From positions 1-64,000 of the forward strand of contig JAFZSA010000010.1 in assembly GCA_017619585.1 (NCBI GenBank): a DNA stretch of 64,000 nucleotides, written 5' to 3'. Source of the DNA: Bacteroidaceae bacterium (GTDB lineage: Bacteria; Bacteroidota; Bacteroidia; Bacteroidales; Bacteroidaceae). Made by a program: the position numbers and the translations under genes. The notes under the pieces were generated by a model. The model saw nothing but the letters and a program-made list of their open reading frames with translations. It was not told the origin of the DNA and ran no database searches. Shown here piece by piece: positions 28,752 through 36,106 of the stretch; position 1 is the stretch's first letter; the number at the start of each line of letters is the position of its first letter.

Positions 28752-30713
28752 ATGATAAATCATATCAAGATTCTATTGTTTATGTTTCTGGTTGCATGGC
28801 AAACAGAAGGCTATGCCCAGATAGCTATCTTAGAGAATATACACTGGAAAGACGAGTGGCTGCTCTCTGGCGACAATAAACTGATAGGTACGGTTAACGC
28901 TACCGCTCCGATGGATGTGAAGATGAAATGCACCAAGGAATTGGTAAGCGATAATACATGGGAGATTACCTGGACGTTCACTGCCAAGCGCGACATCCCC
29001 AACGTACACCTTACAGCCAGCTTCGAGCATGTATCAAAACCCGAGTGGTGGATGATTCCCGCTGTATCCTACAACGGCAATGTGAATAGCCGTGGACAGG
29101 AGCCCAAAAACGAGAAACGAGACAGACAGTGGTACACTTTCTCGTACAAACGAACCTCTATCCCCGGCGCTATCTATAGCGAAGGAGAGGATTTTGCCAT
29201 TGCCACCTTTGGCAATGTCCCCGAGAAGGCAGAGGACGACTACTCTTGCAGTATTCAGCCTGAGTCAAACATCATCACTCACCAGATAGTATGGCCAGAG
29301 GAGGAGATGCCTGTATCATATTGTGCACAAGACCAGTACATCCCCGGATGGCGTCGAACCTACAACATGAAGCAAGGCGAGACTCGTACGCTAACCATGT
29401 ATCTGATAGTAGCCAGAAAGGAGACTAACCATAATGCCTATCGCCACATGCTGGATATGGCATGGCTGATGGCAGAGCCCGAGAAACTGCCTGCTCCGGA
29501 TGACAATAAGATGTGGGAACAGAGCGTAGAATTCTGTCACCGCTCTCTCTGGATTGAGAATGACGATTACATGGGCTACCTAATGGGTCTGAACTTGGAC
29601 GAGAAGGGAGAATGGCAACAGGCAACACGTAACCGCTATGAAGTGGGATGGATGGGACAGAACATCAGCCTGGCCGTTAGCATCCTGTATGACTTCATCA
29701 AGACAGGCAACCATGTATCCATGGATCAGGGACTTGCCACATTAGACACATGGGCAGACAACTGTCAGTTGCCCAACGGTCTCTTCCTGACTCAATACGA
29801 TGCCGTAATCAACAAGACACGCTGTATTCTGGATGCGTGCAATCTTGGCACTGCAGCCGTACAGTTCTTCGAGGCCGACAAGCTGGTAAAACAACTCAGA
29901 CTTGTACGCCCTGGCTACCTGGGAGCGGCATGGGGCATCTGCAACTTTATGCTAACCGACCAACAGCCCAACGGCTGCTACGGCAGAGGCTGGACAATGG
30001 ACGGCAAATGCATTGAGCGCGAGGGTGGTACCGGTGCATATCTGATACCGGCTATGCTGAAAGCATACGAACTCTACAACGACAATAAATATCTGGAAAG
30101 CGCCAAACGCGCGTACCTTTATTATATGGCGTTCTTCAAGAAGAACGGATTCAGTACAGACGGCACACTGGATACACGCTGCATAGACAGAGAATCCGCT
30201 TATCCTTTGTTGACATCAGCCATAGGTCTGTACAAGATAACAAAGGATGACACATACCTGAATGATGCCGTTGATGTATCTTACTACCTGAGCACATGGC
30301 TCTGGCATTACAATATAAACTATGCCGAGGGCGATGTATTGCAGCAATATGACTACAAGACATTAGGGGCTACCAGTGTCAGTACACAGCGTCATTACTT
30401 TGACACCTTTGCCTGCAGATGGGTAAACGACTGGCGCGAACTGGCCAAGCTAACCGACGACTCACAGTGGAGTGAAAAGGCAGAGGCTATCTGGCGCAAC
30501 AGTTGTCAGTTGGTAGGGGATGGTAAGCTGAAAATCAACGGACATATAAGACCCGTTGGTTCACAGAGTGATGCATACTACGGATCTTCATGGCAGACCC
30601 GTGCAACAGGGGAGGAGATTCCACCTGTTGTATCAAAGAACAGAATCAACGATTGGCTGGTGGCATGGCCTTGCGCATTCCGCTTAGAAACACTCAGAAA
30701 AACGGAAGAATAG
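28752..30713 (+). CDS. Secreted (alpha/alpha)6-barrel glycosidase-like protein
   Basis: The 653-aa protein has a signal peptide (ILLFMFLVAWQTEGYAQ, about 6-22) and a beta-rich N-domain (about 25-230). A helical toroid-like C-domain (about 250-640) shows repeated helix pairs with aromatic-rich turns (YEVGWMGQNISLAVSILYDF, NCQLPNGLFLTQYDA, AAWGICNFML, TGAYLIPAMLKAYELY, WHYNINYAEGDVL). The pattern fits six-hairpin glycosidases or polysaccharide lyases, but I cannot name the family or catalytic acids. No sorting domain is seen at the C-terminus. Confidence 0.6.
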   Translation: MINHIKILLFMFLVAWQTEGYAQIAILENIHWKDEWLLSGDNKLIGTVNATAPMDVKMKCTKELVSDNTWEITWTFTAKRDIPNVHLTASFEHVSKPEWWMIPAVSYNGNVNSRGQEPKNEKRDRQWYTFSYKRTSIPGAIYSEGEDFAIATFGNVPEKAEDDYSCSIQPESNIITHQIVWPEEEMPVSYCAQDQYIPGWRRTYNMKQGETRTLTMYLIVARKETNHNAYRHMLDMAWLMAEPEKLPAPDDNKMWEQSVEFCHRSLWIENDDYMGYLMGLNLDEKGEWQQATRNRYEVGWMGQNISLAVSILYDFIKTGNHVSMDQGLATLDTWADNCQLPNGLFLTQYDAVINKTRCILDACNLGTAAVQFFEADKLVKQLRLVRPGYLGAAWGICNFMLTDQQPNGCYGRGWTMDGKCIEREGGTGAYLIPAMLKAYELYNDNKYLESAKRAYLYYMAFFKKNGFSTDGTLDTRCIDRESAYPLLTSAIGLYKITKDDTYLNDAVDVSYYLSTWLWHYNINYAEGDVLQQYDYKTLGATSVSTQRHYFDTFACRWVNDWRELAKLTDDSQWSEKAEAIWRNSCQLVGDGKLKINGHIRPVGSQSDAYYGSSWQTRATGEEIPPVVSKNRINDWLVAWPCAFRLETLRKTEE

Positions 30714-30774
30714 TCAATTTATGCCCCAAAATCTATAAAATTTGTTAAATATAGAGAGTTTTAACATATAACAT

Positions 30775-30805
30775 TTTGATTAACAATTTAATATTATTAA
30801 ATTTG
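30775..30805 (+). promoter_or_regulatory. Promoter of the BlaI-like regulator
   Basis: TTTG (30775-30778), 19 nt, TAAATTTG (30798-30805). Confidence 0.85.
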
Positions 30806-30845
30806 CATGTCAGAAATTATTATTAGCAAATAAATTACAGAAACC

Positions 30846-31196
30846 ATGGCAAACAAGAAGAAAGTTGTAAAGAAGAAATTGTTGACTCCCAAGGAACATG
30901 AAATTATGTTGAAATTATGGACCTTAGAGGAATCAGGTGTTAAACAGTCAAAAGTTCGCGACATTCTGGAGTTGTTCAAGGCTGATGGTTCAGACATGGC
31001 TTACACCACGTTGGCAACCTTCATCAAGATCTTGGTAACCAAGAAGTATGCATCTGCATCAAAGTCGGGAATCCTTATCTACATCAAGTCTAAGATCTCA
31101 CGCAAGGACTATGCAAACATTGCAATGAAGTATGCGTTGGACGATTACTTTGGTGGCGACAAGGCTCAGATGATAGAAGCAATCCAGGCATTGTAA
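30846..31196 (+). CDS. BlaI/MecI-like winged-helix regulator
   Basis: The 116-aa protein starts with a basic stretch (MANKKKVVKKK) followed by the BlaI-type winged helix: LTPKEHEIMLKLWTLEESGVKQSKVRDIL, AYTTLATFIKILVTKKYA and ILIYIKSKISRKDYA (about 12-90). BlaI/MecI repressors normally pair with a BlaR1/MecR1 M56 peptidase gene; none is present here. The C-terminal proteolysis/dimer region is short. It stands alone between its promoter and a terminator, so its target is unknown. Confidence 0.75.
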   Translation: MANKKKVVKKKLLTPKEHEIMLKLWTLEESGVKQSKVRDILELFKADGSDMAYTTLATFIKILVTKKYASASKSGILIYIKSKISRKDYANIAMKYALDDYFGGDKAQMIEAIQAL

Positions 31197-31249
31197 TATC
31201 CTCTAACACTGGACATCTAAGGCAAGCAATGCTTGCGAGTAACAAAGCA

Positions 31250-31285
31250 AAAGGGACTGTGTTCAACACAGCCCCTTTCGTTTTT
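31250..31285. terminator. Bidirectional terminator between BlaI-like and histone-like genes
   Basis: AAAGGG-a-CTGTG / CACAG-c-CCCTTT stem with a T-run (31280-31285) after it on the plus strand and AAAGC on the other side. Confidence 0.75.
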
Positions 31286-31306
31286 CTGTTAGAATGTTGC
31301 GCTAAA

Positions 31307-31480
31307 TTACTTAGCAGCAGCAAGACTAGCCTTACGGAATGCCTTCATAGCCTTCTCGATTTCCAAAGAAGCCTTACGAGCACGTGTACCTGCAGCCTTG
31401 TTACCATTCTCTGCCTGAGCAGCAGCGTCCTTTGCGAATGCGCCATAAGCGGCAGCAATCTGGTTGAGTAAATCTTTCAT
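31307..31480 (-). CDS. Histone H1-like DNA-binding peptide
   Basis: The 57-aa product begins MKDLLNQIAAAYGAF and contains NKAAGTRARKASLEIEKAM and ends FRKASLAAAK. This matches the Bacteroidetes histone H1-like protein family, whose core is KAAGTRARK(A/S)(S/T)LE(I/L)EK. The protein is Ala/Lys-rich and basic, without membrane segment. It has its own promoter and converges on the BlaI-like gene with a shared terminator. It likely binds DNA non-specifically. Confidence 0.85.
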   Translation of the reverse strand: MKDLLNQIAAAYGAFAKDAAAQAENGNKAAGTRARKASLEIEKAMKAFRKASLAAAK

Positions 31481-31510
31481 ATAATTATTACTTTAAGTTT
31501 GTAAACACCG

Positions 31511-31541
31511 CAAAGTTACAAATATTAATAATACAACACAA
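31511..31541 (-). promoter_or_regulatory. Promoter of the histone-like gene
   Basis: TTG (31539-31541), 20 nt, TAACTTTG (31511-31518) on the minus strand. Confidence 0.7.
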
Positions 31542-31629
31542 CATTTGTACAAAAAATTTCAAAAAAATGCCCAAAAACATGGTTCAGAGGTGTTCTGAGC
31601 TGCTTTTTTGTCTGTTATAGAGCATGAAA

Positions 31630-32040
31630 TCATTGTCGACAAGACGGACAAAGGCCTTTTACAATGTATTCTGCATCTTCCATTTGGTATCCTTCAGGCA
31701 ATGAAACCAGAGGAATGGCATATTCTTCCAGACAATAGGTTTTGCCACACTTTCGGCAAGTGAAATGTATATGGTTGATATGCTGGTCATCTACGCAACG
31801 GCAGACACAGTATTTCTGAAATCCCGTTCCGTCATCTATCTCGTGCAGAAGATGATGTTCAGTAAATAGTCTGAGTGCACGGAAGATACTGGAGCGGTCC
31901 ATCTGCGGCATCCGTTCTTCCATATCCTGTAGGGTAAATGCCTTATGGTAACTGCTACACTCTTTCCATACTAATAATCGTACAGCCGTTGGCTTAATGC
32001 CATGCTCCTGCAAATGCTCTATATTTAGTTCAGAGTTCAT
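31630..32040 (-). CDS. Fur-family metal/peroxide-responsive regulator
   Basis: The 136-aa protein has the Fur winged helix (about 10-80: GIKPTAVRLLVWKEC, MDRSSIFRALRLFTEHHLLHEI) and a C-terminal metal/dimer domain with HIHFTCRKCGKTYCLEE and GLCPSCRQ, giving two CxxC zinc-site pairs. It could be Fur, Zur or PerR type; the sequence does not decide. The start codon lies inside an ATTCATA repeat (ATGAACTATGAATTATGAACTCTG), with in-frame and out-of-frame ATGs close by, so the true N-terminus is uncertain by a few residues. Confidence 0.88.
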   Translation of the reverse strand: MNSELNIEHLQEHGIKPTAVRLLVWKECSSYHKAFTLQDMEERMPQMDRSSIFRALRLFTEHHLLHEIDDGTGFQKYCVCRCVDDQHINHIHFTCRKCGKTYCLEEYAIPLVSLPEGYQMEDAEYIVKGLCPSCRQ

Positions 32041-32175
32041 AATTCATAGTTCATAGTTACGCTAATCGATTATGGCCGATGTTTCGACATATCGTTATAT
32101 CGTTATAACGTTATTACGATTCTTTATTTGGCGGCCATTCTCCCTCTCCCTTTGGGGAGGGATGGGGTAGGGCTC
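32041..32175. repeat. Repeat cluster upstream of the Fur-family gene
   Basis: ATTCATA heptamers (32036-32055), ATATCGTTATAACG nonamers (32085-32122) and a REP-like palindrome CTCCCTCTCCCTTTGGGGAGGGATGGGGTAGGGC (32140-32173). Confidence 0.65.
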
Positions 32176-32260
32176 TTAATTATCTTTCCCAAAGGTATAT
32201 GATTTCCACGAGACTGCAAAGTTTTTTATTTTTTTTCTTTATCTTCTTACAAGGAAAGAC

Positions 32261-32290
32261 TTTGCATTTGGAAATAAATTGCTATCTTTG
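32261..32290 (+). promoter_or_regulatory. Promoter of the GH78-like gene
   Basis: TTTG (32261-32264), 18 nt, TATCTTTG (32283-32290), 25 nt before the ATG. Confidence 0.7.
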
Positions 32291-32315
32291 TGGCGTCTAT
32301 AGTACAATATAACTG

Positions 32316-33416
32316 ATGAATTGTCTTCTGCTGATATTCATAGCATCCTTGCTGAATATGACGGTTACCGAGGCTTCTGAATTACAGAATCTGAGGGTTA
32401 ACCGCATGCTGACGCCGTATGGTATTGTCCGCACGGGACAGTTCAGTTGGCAGATAGTAAGCGAAGAGAATAACGTACGTCAGTTGGCATATCATATCAG
32501 GGTGGCCAGCACAGTGGAAGGCTTGCAGGGCGGACCCACGATGATGTGGGACAGCGAAAGACGTGAAAGCCCCGACATGGTACAGGTTTATTATCAAGGC
32601 CGGCGTTTTCCCTATGACAGTACTGTCTATTGGCAGGTTGATGTCTGGCTCAGCAACAATGAACACCTGCAGAGTCCCATTCAGAAGATACAAACCGGCA
32701 GCAAAGGGCAGGGGTGGAACGATAGTCCCATAACAAAGGCAGACGTACAGCGTGATTACTTCTTCTATCGCAGGTGGTTGCACACACTAATGATGAATCA
32801 GGCAGAAAGCGGAGAATTATTTCAACCCGTTCCTGATGATTCTAAAGCCATCCCCGTAGACAGCGTAGCAGGCGTGTTATACAGTCTATACAAGGACGAG
32901 GGTGACGTAAAAGTACTCCATGATTATTATAATATGGTAAGACAATGGATGACGTTCCATTGCCGGAAAGACAGCACGGTAAGTACCCACCTGATTCATC
33001 TGATGAGCGAGATGGCACAACGGATAAATCTGCAGGCCGATGTTCATGAATACAGTCGGTTCAAAGGCGATAGCACTACATACGAGCCCTACTGGCTTTA
33101 TGCCGACGAGCCCGCATGGAATAGAGGAGCGATCCGTCAGGCAGAATCAAGCATTGCCTATAACAGGGTAGAGGTAACCATTCCGTCTCTTGCTAATGAA
33201 GAATTTGAAGACTCAGTCTCTCACAAATGCCCTTACGGAACCATACGAAGTAAATGGAGCAGGGCAAAAGATAAAACAATCACATGGGAGATAATGATTC
33301 CCGTAGGCGTACAGGCACGCGTACATTATCCAAGTAACTATGCCGATGAGGAAGACAAGATGTCCAAGATCCTTGGCAGCGGATGCTGGATATTAGAATT
33401 ATCCCCTTCGAAATAA
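32316..33416 (+). CDS. Shrunken GH78 alpha-L-rhamnosidase-like protein, catalytic core deleted
   Basis: The 366-aa protein has a signal peptide (about 1-19). About 22-130 is the fibronectin-like N-domain of bacterial rhamnosidases (LRVNRMLTPYGIVRTGQFSWQI, QLAYHIRVAS, MWDSERRESPD, VYWQVDVWLS). About 145-240 resembles the start of the helical catalytic domain (RRWLHTLMMNQAESGELFQPVPDD; SVAGVLYSLYKDEGDVKVLHDYYNMVRQWM). The sequence then goes directly to a rhamnosidase C-domain (PYGTIRSKWSRAKDKTITWEIMIPVGVQARVHYP). GH78 enzymes have about 700-1000 aa, so most of the barrel with its catalytic acids is absent, yet the frame is open and has a promoter. It is probably non-catalytic, perhaps sugar-binding or decaying. 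Confidence 0.7.
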   Translation: MNCLLLIFIASLLNMTVTEASELQNLRVNRMLTPYGIVRTGQFSWQIVSEENNVRQLAYHIRVASTVEGLQGGPTMMWDSERRESPDMVQVYYQGRRFPYDSTVYWQVDVWLSNNEHLQSPIQKIQTGSKGQGWNDSPITKADVQRDYFFYRRWLHTLMMNQAESGELFQPVPDDSKAIPVDSVAGVLYSLYKDEGDVKVLHDYYNMVRQWMTFHCRKDSTVSTHLIHLMSEMAQRINLQADVHEYSRFKGDSTTYEPYWLYADEPAWNRGAIRQAESSIAYNRVEVTIPSLANEEFEDSVSHKCPYGTIRSKWSRAKDKTITWEIMIPVGVQARVHYPSNYADEEDKMSKILGSGCWILELSPSK

Positions 33417-33480
33417 CGACATATCGACATATCAAAATTTCAACATAACGTTATAACGTAATAACGATATAACGACTACA
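33413..33480. repeat. CGACATAT and TATAACGTT repeats
   Basis: AATAACGACATATCGACATATC (8-9-nt units) then ATAACGTTATAACGTAATAACGATATAACG (9-nt units) fill the 106-nt gap after the GH78-like gene. Confidence 0.65.
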
Positions 33481-33522
33481 AAAAGAAACAATGCAAACAA
33501 TTAACAAATAAAACATAAGACT

Positions 33523-34218
33523 ATGATACAGAACGATTTGCAAAGAATACGCTGGCAGATTCTTGACGAGGCGCTTCGCGATCCCGTCTACGAATACTTC
33601 ATGGGCGAGCGTACGGCTACCAACGAGACAGGAAACACACGTAGCCTTATCTATTTTGTGAACCAACGCCTCAAGAAAGTGAACCGCAACTGGAGCTGCA
33701 GCAAACGTATGCTACAGAACGATGTCACTTTCTTCAAGAAGAAAGGGGCACGCCTGATGCCCAGCTTCCGAAGAGGTCATAAACGTATCCTGCGTTACAT
33801 CAACCTGGAGTGGAAGAACCCTCTGCTGCGTACTTCATTAGGGGTGGATGTAGCCCGTGAACCTGAGACAACCTATGCAATGCCTGCTCTTGCAGAAGGT
33901 CCTATCACATCCATCAATATTCGTGTTGCTATCAATCAGGAGCAGAATCTGCTTACACGCCTGCAGAACCCTGAGGTAAAACAGCGCCAGACAAACGTAG
34001 AGGAAGGCTATGTTACCATTCAGGTAGATGTACCCATGAGTGATGACATTGACCGCATTGTATTGTCATACGGTACAGACATCGAAGTAATGGGCCCTGT
34101 ATCGTTCCGCAATAAAATCAGACGCACCATCAACGATATGCAGAAACTCTATAAGAAAGAAACACCTGCAGAACGTGCTACACCCGTGCAGGGTGACCTC
34201 TTCGGAGGACTATTATAA
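33523..34218 (+). CDS. Putative transcriptional regulator with a WCX-type domain
   Basis: The 231-aa protein has an N-terminal helical segment likely forming a winged helix (about 5-75: RIRWQILDEALRDP ... IYFVNQRLKKVNRNWSCSKRMLQNDVTFF). The C-terminal part (about 125-215) resembles the WCX domain of WYL regulators: ITSINIRVAINQEQNLL, VTIQVDVPMSDDIDRIVLSYGTDIEVMGPVSFRNKIRRTINDMQKLY. A full WYL domain between the two is not evident. It precedes the GH2 gene by 42 nt and may control the downstream glycan genes. Assignment is moderate. Confidence 0.55.
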   Translation: MIQNDLQRIRWQILDEALRDPVYEYFMGERTATNETGNTRSLIYFVNQRLKKVNRNWSCSKRMLQNDVTFFKKKGARLMPSFRRGHKRILRYINLEWKNPLLRTSLGVDVAREPETTYAMPALAEGPITSINIRVAINQEQNLLTRLQNPEVKQRQTNVEEGYVTIQVDVPMSDDIDRIVLSYGTDIEVMGPVSFRNKIRRTINDMQKLYKKETPAERATPVQGDLFGGLL

Positions 34219-34260
34219 GACCTCAAAAACAAACAACCATAATCAGTAAATTAACAACAA

Positions 34261-36060
34261 ATGAAAAAGATTCTTATTATTGCAGCATTGGCCCTCCTGG
34301 GTATAACAGGAATTAAGGCCGGGACACCACGCGTTGAATATCCACGTCCTCAGTTCGAGCGCTCACAATGGTTGAACCTGAACGGAACATGGACCTACAC
34401 CTTCGACTTCGGCAAGTCAGGCGTTAACCGCGATTTCCGCAACAGCAAGGGATTCGACAAGAACATCCTGGTTCCTTTCTGTCCCGAGAGCAAGCTCAGC
34501 GGTGTGGAATATACTGATTTCATCAACTCTATGTGGTACCAGCGTACCATCAGCGTTCCTGCTGAATGGGAAGGCAAGCAGATTCTGCTGCACTTCGGCG
34601 CTGTGGATTACGAGGCTACCATCTATATTGATGGCCAAGAAGTCATGCAGCACTTCGGAACTGGTAGCAGCTTCGAGATGGATATCACCAAATATGTTCC
34701 TGCCGGCAAGAGCGCTAATCTGGTAGTTCGCGTAAACGACAATCTGCGTTCGGGCATGCAGCCGGGCGGCAAGCAGTGCTGGAACTACTATTCAGGCGGC
34801 TGCGACTATACCCGCACCACCGGTATCTGGCAGACCGTATGGATGGAGCCCGTAAGCGCTCAGGGTCTGAAGACCGTGTTTGCCATTCCTGACATTGATC
34901 AGCAGCAGCTTATTGTCCGTCCTGAATTCTACACCGAGGCAAACGGCAATACCTTTACCGTACAGGTATTGGATGGTAAGAAGGTTGTTGCCACCAAGAC
35001 CGCCAATGCCGTTAACGGAGCCAGCGTAGTGCTTCCCATCAAGAATCCTAAGCTTTGGAGCCCCGAGACCCCTAATCTGTATGACGTAAAGTACACTGTC
35101 AAGGATGCTGCCGGCAAGGTGATAGACCAGGTAAGTTCTTATGCCGGTATGCGTAAGATTCACTGTGCCAACGGGTATTTCTATCTCAACAACCAGCCTT
35201 ACTTCCAGCGTCTGGTACTCGATCAGGGTTTCTATCCTGAAGGTATCTGGACAGCTCCCTCTGATGAGGCTCTCAAGCATGACATAGAGATGAGCAAGGC
35301 CGTTGGCTTCAACGGTGCCCGTCTGCACCAGAAGGCTTTCGAGGAGCGTTACTACTACTGGGCAGACAAGTTGGGTTACATCTGCTGGGGCGAGCAGGCT
35401 TCATGGGGTACCAATGTCAACAACCAGGAAGCTACGGGTAACTTCCTTCGCGAATGGACCGAGTTGGTTGTCCGCGACCGTAACCATCCCTGCATCGTTA
35501 CATGGACACCCCTCAACGAGACCTGGGGCGCACAAGCCGGTACCTATGTACGCTTTGTTCAAGACCTGTACAACCTGACAAAGGCCATTGATCCCACACG
35601 TCCTGTCAACGATGCCAGTGGCGACGGTCATGTGAAGACCGACATTTGGAGTGTACACGACTATACCCGCGAATATGACAAGCTGGTAGAGAATCACACC
35701 TTCAAGGATGGCAAACCTCACTACCGTAATATGCGCGACAAGAAGTACCTTGCCGAATGGGAAGGACAGCCTTATATGATTGACGAGTTCGGAGGTCTGG
35801 GATGGATTCCCAAAGAACAGCGCAGCAACTCATGGGGCTATGGCGCACAGATTGAGACAGAGGATGAATTCTTTCAGATTCTGGAGAAGGAAATAGATGC
35901 CATCAAGGCCTGCAAGAATGTGGTAGGCTTCTGCTACACACAGATTACTGATGTGGAACAGGAAAAGAACGGCGTTTACTATTACGACCGCCGTCCCAAG
36001 TTTGATGCTGCCAAATGGAAGGCAATCTTCGAGAAGATACCATCCATCATCGAGAAATAA
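34261..36060 (+). CDS. GH2-family glycoside hydrolase
   Basis: The 599-aa protein has a signal peptide (ILIIAALALLGITGIKA, about 4-20) and the GH2 sugar-binding jelly roll (WLNLNGTWTY, MWYQRTISVP, LHFGAVDYEATIYIDGQEV), an Ig-like sandwich (about 200-300) and the TIM barrel with acid/base motif WTPLNETWG and nucleophile motif MIDEFGG. It is shorter than LacZ and typical of the compact Bacteroidetes GH2 enzymes. Substrate could be a beta-galactoside, mannoside or glucuronide. It likely forms an operon with the flanking regulator and the SGNH protein. Confidence 0.9.
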   Translation: MKKILIIAALALLGITGIKAGTPRVEYPRPQFERSQWLNLNGTWTYTFDFGKSGVNRDFRNSKGFDKNILVPFCPESKLSGVEYTDFINSMWYQRTISVPAEWEGKQILLHFGAVDYEATIYIDGQEVMQHFGTGSSFEMDITKYVPAGKSANLVVRVNDNLRSGMQPGGKQCWNYYSGGCDYTRTTGIWQTVWMEPVSAQGLKTVFAIPDIDQQQLIVRPEFYTEANGNTFTVQVLDGKKVVATKTANAVNGASVVLPIKNPKLWSPETPNLYDVKYTVKDAAGKVIDQVSSYAGMRKIHCANGYFYLNNQPYFQRLVLDQGFYPEGIWTAPSDEALKHDIEMSKAVGFNGARLHQKAFEERYYYWADKLGYICWGEQASWGTNVNNQEATGNFLREWTELVVRDRNHPCIVTWTPLNETWGAQAGTYVRFVQDLYNLTKAIDPTRPVNDASGDGHVKTDIWSVHDYTREYDKLVENHTFKDGKPHYRNMRDKKYLAEWEGQPYMIDEFGGLGWIPKEQRSNSWGYGAQIETEDEFFQILEKEIDAIKACKNVVGFCYTQITDVEQEKNGVYYYDRRPKFDAAKWKAIFEKIPSIIEK

Positions 36061-36062
36061 AA

Positions 36063-36099
36063 ATCGTTATCACGTTATAACGTTATAACGTCATTACGA
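36063..36099. repeat. TATAACGTT nonamer repeats
   Basis: ATCGTTATCACGTTATAACGTTATAACGTCATTACG, four 9-nt units in the 46-nt gap between the GH2 and SGNH genes. Confidence 0.75.
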
Positions 36100-36106
36100 A
36101 ATAGAT

